From Scatomorpha gallistercoris (GTDB taxonomy: Bacteria > Bacillota > Clostridia > Oscillospirales > Oscillospiraceae): a stretch of DNA of 28,520 nt. The notes beneath the pieces are model-generated. The model did no database searches, was not told where the DNA came from, and worked only from the letters and a program-made list of their open reading frames with translations. Both the position numbers and the translations under genes were made by a program. Below are positions 24,204 to 28,520 of this stretch, piece by piece. Position 1 is the stretch's first letter. Each line of letters opens with the position of its first letter. The stretch covers positions 1-28,520 of the forward strand of contig DVFX01000069.1 in assembly GCA_018713005.1 (NCBI GenBank), given 5' to 3'.

Positions 24204-25751
24204 ATGGCTCGCAAAAAGAGTAAAGAGCAAATACATAAAAATATGAGCTGGGTGCGCAATAGTGATACCGCGCTGGAGAAACTTCTGTGCGAGGAGCTTG
24301 TTCGCCAGGGACTTACTACATTTACGAGAAACAATAAGACGATTTTTGGAAAACCGGATATTGCATTTCTTGCTCGGAAAATCGCGATATTCTGTGACGG
24401 AGATTTTTGGCACGGATATAACTGGGAGCAGGCACAAAATGAAATAAAAAGCAATCGTGATTTTTGGATTCCCAAAATCGAACGCAATATGCAGAGAGAT
24501 ATTGAGGTAACGGCACGACTACAGGAACAAGGTTGGACTGTTCTGCGATTTTGGGGGCATGAAATACAAAAAGAACCGGAATACTGCGTTTCCGTAGTTT
24601 TGGATGAGCTGCGAGTTTTCCCTGTTCAACCGTATAGAACAATTGACCTTTGTGCCGGCATCGGCGGCATTCGTCGTGGCTTTGAGCTTACAGGGCAGTT
24701 TGTGAATGTACTTTCTTCGGAAATTGACAAGTACGCTTGCAGAACATACCAACATTTATATGGGGACAATCCCGAAAACGATTTGACTGGCGATGAATTT
24801 AAACAGCAGGTGGAAAACACGGAATATGGAGTGCTTTTGGCCGGATTCCCCTGCCAGACATTCAGCCGGGTCGGGTTGCAGGAAGGATTTGAGAACGAAG
24901 AAAAGGGCAAGATTTTTTTTCATATCTCCGACATTATTAGGAGAACCAGACCATTTGCATTGTTTTTGGAAAATGTAGATCGTTTGGTTTCTCACGACGA
25001 AGGGCGAACATTCAAAACCATCATCGAAACGCTTGTAAATGATTTGGGGTACCATGTAATTGGTGTCACAAAAGAAGCGGACGGGACACTCAAATATGTG
25101 CCGAAATCCTTTATTCGCAACTCCCGCGACTTTGGCGTTCCGCAAAATCGCCCTCGTACATATATAATCGGTTTTGATACGGAGCGTTTTGCCCCGGAGA
25201 GACTGGCTATGCTGCCAACGGAAATGCCTCGTACCCGAGCGGTTGAGCTATATCATGATTTGAATGATTTGTTGGAGCATGATGTTCCGGCAAGGTATTA
25301 TATGGCATCGGGATATTTGGAGACACTCGTCAAGCATCGAGAGCGTCAAGAAGGAAAAGGCTACGGATTTGGTTATCGGATTGTAAATGCGGAAGGAATT
25401 GAGAGACCTATAGCCAACACATTGTTGGCAACAGGAGGTTCGGGCCGTGAACGTAATTTGATATACGATCCCAAAGAAGGCATTGCAGGACAGATTATTA
25501 AAGGGAAGAAAACCCCTCTCAACGATAAAGGCATTCGTGTTATGACTCCCACCGAGTGGGGGAAACTTCAAGGCTTTATAAACTATGGATTCGTAAACGC
25601 TGAGGGGGAGGACGAGTTTTCATTCCCCGAGGGAATTCCGGCAGTCCAACAGTACAAGCAGTTTGGCAACTCCGTCACAATTCCGGTAATTGAGGAGATG
25701 GCACGGTTTATGCTTGATTGTTTGGCGATCTTACACGGAGAAGAACCGTAA
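24204..25751 (+). CDS. Vsr-like endonuclease fused to C5-cytosine DNA methyltransferase
   Basis: This 515-residue protein has two domains. Residues 14-125 match the very-short-patch-repair nuclease fold: a leading MSWVRNSDT, GKPDIAF with metal-binding D52, FCDGDFWHG at 63-71, a KIERNMQRD helix, and GWTVLRFWGHE. Residues 145-515 are a full C5 methyltransferase: DLCAGIGG (148-155), nucleophile C217 in GFPCQTFS, ENV (256-258), QNRPRTYIIGF and FGNSV near the end. Methylation of cytosine protects own DNA; Vsr would nick T:G mismatches left by 5mC deamination, so the fusion joins marking and repair. GGAGAG precedes the ATG at 24204. It lies just upstream of drmE-like and drmA-like genes and probably plays the DrmMII role of class 2 DISARM. 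Confidence 0.9.
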   Translation: MARKKSKEQIHKNMSWVRNSDTALEKLLCEELVRQGLTTFTRNNKTIFGKPDIAFLARKIAIFCDGDFWHGYNWEQAQNEIKSNRDFWIPKIERNMQRDIEVTARLQEQGWTVLRFWGHEIQKEPEYCVSVVLDELRVFPVQPYRTIDLCAGIGGIRRGFELTGQFVNVLSSEIDKYACRTYQHLYGDNPENDLTGDEFKQQVENTEYGVLLAGFPCQTFSRVGLQEGFENEEKGKIFFHISDIIRRTRPFALFLENVDRLVSHDEGRTFKTIIETLVNDLGYHVIGVTKEADGTLKYVPKSFIRNSRDFGVPQNRPRTYIIGFDTERFAPERLAMLPTEMPRTRAVELYHDLNDLLEHDVPARYYMASGYLETLVKHRERQEGKGYGFGYRIVNAEGIERPIANTLLATGGSGRERNLIYDPKEGIAGQIIKGKKTPLNDKGIRVMTPTEWGKLQGFINYGFVNAEGEDEFSFPEGIPAVQQYKQFGNSVTIPVIEEMARFMLDCLAILHGEEP

Positions 25752-25761
25752 ACGGAGGTGT

Positions 25762-28395
25762 ATGACCGTGACGGCAGAAAAACTGGCAAATGCTATTCTG
25801 AAAAAGTGCGATATTTATTATGGTGATGCGCTGATATCGAAGGAAGCAATCATTGAAAAATATCTGTCTTTTTTTGCCGATTCATTGGTATCAAAGGAGC
25901 GAACGGTCAATTTTGCTCTTCATACAGGATCTCTGTGCTTTGATGTTATTTCCGTTGTTGCCGTCGCTCTGGGGTGTCTATCCTATAATCTGTCTACAAA
26001 TGACGATATTATCTCTGCTCTACAGATAGACGATATGGTTATGTATAATGGTCAGAGGTATCGCTGGAAAGGTACCAGCATTGAATACGGTCGGCTTTGC
26101 ATGGTGATTGAGCAGGACGGAAAAGGAAAAAACGGGAAAACGATCAGTTACCTTCCCCTGGAGAAGAATAAACACCTGATAAAGCCTTACTACGGCGAGT
26201 CGCAGATTACTGACGGACGCGGTATTAGAAAGAAAAAAACAAATCGTGAGGATTTTTTGGCTTTTGCATTTGATGTGGATATTCAAGAAATCCCTACGCA
26301 GATCGATGTTTCAATCGTTATTGTGGCTGATCGCAACTCATTTGGCGAGATCTACAAACAAGTCTGCATCGTATATGGCGAAGGCAAAGAAGTTGGTTTG
26401 TTGGACATTATTCCGGCGGCGTATTATACCGGTAGTGGTGAAGAGTATCAGTTCGGTCTGAATCCGACAAAAGCGGAACCGGTTTTGAAAGTAACCGGTA
26501 AAATTTCAACGGCACGGGATTTGGTTCTGGATAGAAACGGAAATAAAGTAGTAGGTCTATTGGTCATCGGTGGCGCGTCTATAACCGAGAACGGGTCTGA
26601 ACTTGCCGATTTGCTTCGAAGAAAAGTACTGCGTTTTGTTCATGTTACATCCCCAATCAAAGCCGGGATGGGTGAACATATCTTGGAGATGTATGAGGGT
26701 GCTTCCGTATTTGCTTGTACAAAAACCATGCTATCCAAAAGCAATCAAATGATTCGCAATGACAACCCGCTTACCGAAGAACTCCACCGGCAGATTATGA
26801 ATGTGATACACAATACTGTTACGGCAATTCCCGTAGGTGAAGGTTGGAGTTGGGATGAATACAAAACCATAAAAAATGCGATTTTTGTCATAAAACAGTC
26901 CAATTGGAATGATGCAGTCAAAGATGACTTCGTGGTGGCTGCACATGGCCTGCTGAATCTTCTTAATTCCGCAGTTTTTCCGTTAGAAATAATGGAAAAT
27001 GCCATTTGTAACGGACAGATTAACAAAGCGGTTACTTCACCCTACGGACGCATTCAGGAATTATGGGATATTGCGGATCAAGCTGGGTCTATGCAAGAAC
27101 TGTGTATGGTTGTGGCGGATGCACTGGAACGAAAATATCGTGAACGATTGAAAATCTGCCCAAAGGCAAATGCCCTGAGGGAATACTTGAACGAACATAA
27201 ACTCGGCAAGGTTGCAATCATTGTGCCAAAGGCATATTATGCCGACTTACTTCGCATGGTATACCCTGAGTACTTTTCTGATGAAAATGTAATTTGTGTA
27301 ACGGCAAATCGTTTCGATAGCCGGAAAAAATACGATGCGGTTTTATGTGTCGGAGAACTGAATAATAAGCGGTTTGATCCGTTACAATGTTTGGCTGCAC
27401 GTAACGTCGATGTCCTTCTATATGGATGTGAGGAAAAGGTATTTACATTCCGGCGAAAGAAATTCGCAAAGTACGAGCGAAAGTTGAATCGAAGAATCGG
27501 TGCCACCCATATGGCAGACGAGCCAGAGGAGGATGACTCTTCTCCGGAAATGCAGATGGAAGAGGAAGTACAGCAGTTCTCCGCCCTGGACGAATATATC
27601 GAAGCCTTTAATACATTTGATGTTCGCAAATTGGCACAGAGCAGCAGTGCGGGAGGCGTTTATGTCCCGGTGTCCGAAGTTAAACATGTAGGCACTTTCG
27701 TTTCGGGAGAGCAAATATTCTTCTCCAAGTATTATTCTGCGGTTGTCTTTGACAGTATGGCAGGAAATGTGATTGAAAAGTCCCCGGAGCAATTGCGACC
27801 CGGAGATGTGCTGGTGTTTGTTAAGCGTGATGATTACACCAAGAATATTGTTGACTTCATCTATGAGCGTCTGCTCCGCGATGGGCGTTTGGGGCAAGGC
27901 GCAATTGAGGCTTACGAAAAGTCTCAATATTGGAAAGAAGCCTTGCGGGAGTATAAGGAAACCAATGGCTTTACTTATCGAAAGGTTGCGCAGAAAATGA
28001 GAGAGGCCGGAAGCTCTATGCAGGAGGTCACTATTCGGCAATGGCTCATCGATGACAGTCACATTGTTGGCCCCCGTAAAGAACGTACCATGGAGTATAT
28101 TGCAATCGTAACACAGGATCCTCATCTGCTGGCAGATACTCATGGCTTTTTTGAGGCGTGTGGAGCGGTGCGTCACGACCGGCGAAAGATTCTCGAATTA
28201 ATCGCAAAGGCTATCAACGATAAACTCAGTGGCAACATACCTGAGGAAGGCAGCGTTCTAAGCATCGTATATGACAACGTGGACAGTCTGTCGGAAACAC
28301 TGGAACTTGAGTATATTACGGAACTGGACGAAAGTGTAAATATAAACATCAATCTGGTGAATACACCCATTACAGAAGCGGAGGTATTGATGTGA
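25762..28395 (+). CDS. drmE: DrmE-like protein of a DISARM-type anti-phage system
   Basis: This 877-residue cytoplasmic protein lacks classical enzyme motifs. Its middle (about residues 470-570) alternates strands and helices like a Rossmann or helicase-type lobe (KVAIIVPKAYY, DAVLCVGELN, VDVLLYGCEE). An acidic linker follows near 588-605, then a strand-rich part with DVLVFVKRDD, and a C-terminal region (about 722-790) with GFTYRKVAQKM and TIRQWLIDD that resembles a winged helix. Length, C-terminal pattern and position before a DrmA start fit DrmE, the class 2 DISARM protein of unknown function. The ATG at 25762 has GGAGG only 3 bases away; GTG at 25768 has better spacing and may be used. The stop overlaps drmA by 4 bp. 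Confidence 0.75.
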   Translation: MTVTAEKLANAILKKCDIYYGDALISKEAIIEKYLSFFADSLVSKERTVNFALHTGSLCFDVISVVAVALGCLSYNLSTNDDIISALQIDDMVMYNGQRYRWKGTSIEYGRLCMVIEQDGKGKNGKTISYLPLEKNKHLIKPYYGESQITDGRGIRKKKTNREDFLAFAFDVDIQEIPTQIDVSIVIVADRNSFGEIYKQVCIVYGEGKEVGLLDIIPAAYYTGSGEEYQFGLNPTKAEPVLKVTGKISTARDLVLDRNGNKVVGLLVIGGASITENGSELADLLRRKVLRFVHVTSPIKAGMGEHILEMYEGASVFACTKTMLSKSNQMIRNDNPLTEELHRQIMNVIHNTVTAIPVGEGWSWDEYKTIKNAIFVIKQSNWNDAVKDDFVVAAHGLLNLLNSAVFPLEIMENAICNGQINKAVTSPYGRIQELWDIADQAGSMQELCMVVADALERKYRERLKICPKANALREYLNEHKLGKVAIIVPKAYYADLLRMVYPEYFSDENVICVTANRFDSRKKYDAVLCVGELNNKRFDPLQCLAARNVDVLLYGCEEKVFTFRRKKFAKYERKLNRRIGATHMADEPEEDDSSPEMQMEEEVQQFSALDEYIEAFNTFDVRKLAQSSSAGGVYVPVSEVKHVGTFVSGEQIFFSKYYSAVVFDSMAGNVIEKSPEQLRPGDVLVFVKRDDYTKNIVDFIYERLLRDGRLGQGAIEAYEKSQYWKEALREYKETNGFTYRKVAQKMREAGSSMQEVTIRQWLIDDSHIVGPRKERTMEYIAIVTQDPHLLADTHGFFEACGAVRHDRRKILELIAKAINDKLSGNIPEEGSVLSIVYDNVDSLSETLELEYITELDESVNININLVNTPITEAEVLM

Positions 28396-28520
28396 CAGGC
28401 AGTGAGATTAGACAGACAATGATTTCTGCCCGGGAAGAGTATATCGGTATAATTAGGGATGAACTTTTAGGACCCGGATCAGAGTTTTCTTTGCCTGACA
28501 GAGAGCATGAACTTATTTCC
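28392..28520 (+). CDS. drmA: DrmA-like helicase, N-terminal fragment cut by window edge
   Basis: Forty-three codons are present, from a GTG at 28392 (GGAGG at 28380-28384, 7-base spacer, ATGTGA overlap with the preceding stop). They contain REEYIGIIRDELLGPGSE and then REHELIS, the arrangement (E-LLGPG...ELIS) that I recognise from the N-terminus of DrmA, the DUF1998-partner helicase of DISARM. The helicase motifs would lie outside the window, so this is a short-fragment call supported mainly by the drmE-like neighbour. Confidence 0.65.
   Translation, partial: MTGSEIRQTMISAREEYIGIIRDELLGPGSEFSLPDREHELIS

Larger units (their letters stand above)
14480..28520. mobile_element. Integrated element (serine-recombinase type) carrying a defence cluster; right end outside the window
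   Basis: The block starts somewhere between the tRNA terminator and about 14,800 and runs past the window edge. It holds an excisionase, a DUF3987/primase-type protein, two large serine recombinases and defence genes, none of which belong to a housekeeping locus. Base composition drops: single 60-base lines count 40 G+C in mutS (9961-10020), 38 and 33 in the recombinase and DUF3987 genes (17821-17880, 19681-19740) and 28 in drmE (27001-27060). Neither attachment site can be defined without the right junction. It may be one integrative element, or an older element with a second, lower-GC defence insertion from about 22.3 kb. Confidence 0.8.

Overview
The window reads as a high-GC Clostridia (Firmicutes) chromosome, probably a gut Oscillospiraceae or Christensenellales relative, interrupted after a tRNA gene by a lower-GC mobile element that carries anti-phage genes. 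The taxonomic call rests on a divIVA-sepF-yggS cluster, the mismatch-repair/tRNA-modification genes miaB, mutS, mutL, miaA and hfq, a class 3 fructose-1,6-bisphosphatase, and strong purine-rich ribosome binding sites. No species can be named from the sequence alone.

Positions 1-14,434 are core chromosome. Reading leftward, miaA, hfq, an HlyD-like membrane-anchored protein, yggS, sepF and divIVA (cut by the window edge) form a cell-division/RNA-processing cluster. A 163-nt near-perfect hairpin lies between sepF and divIVA. degV faces right and ends in a strong terminator. It is followed by about 630 bp without genes that hold a 182-bp element with perfect 20-bp terminal inverted repeats. mutL (leftward) and miaB-mutS-CPBP protease-fbp (rightward) diverge from a shared promoter region. 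The arm ends with an initiator tRNA-Met gene that has its own promoter and terminator.

From about 14,480 to the right edge lies an integrated element whose right end is outside the window. Its left module (14.8-21.2 kb) holds a DUF6809-like gene and a leftward operon of excisionase, DUF3987/primase-type replication protein, HTH/zinc-knuckle protein, a small overlapping ORF, and two tandem large serine recombinases. Its middle holds a protein with a C-terminal zinc knuckle and a gene-free stretch rich in small repeats that could be a transfer origin.

From 22.5 kb on, base composition falls further and the genes are defensive: an AbiEi/AbiEii type IV toxin-antitoxin pair behind a consensus promoter, a Vsr-like nuclease fused to a complete C5-cytosine methyltransferase, a DrmE-like protein of 877 aa, and the first 43 codons of a DrmA-like helicase. 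The last three look like the start of a class 2 DISARM operon in which the usual stand-alone methyltransferase is replaced by a Vsr-methyltransferase fusion. This is the most interesting part of the window; drmB and drmC, if present, would lie just past the right edge.
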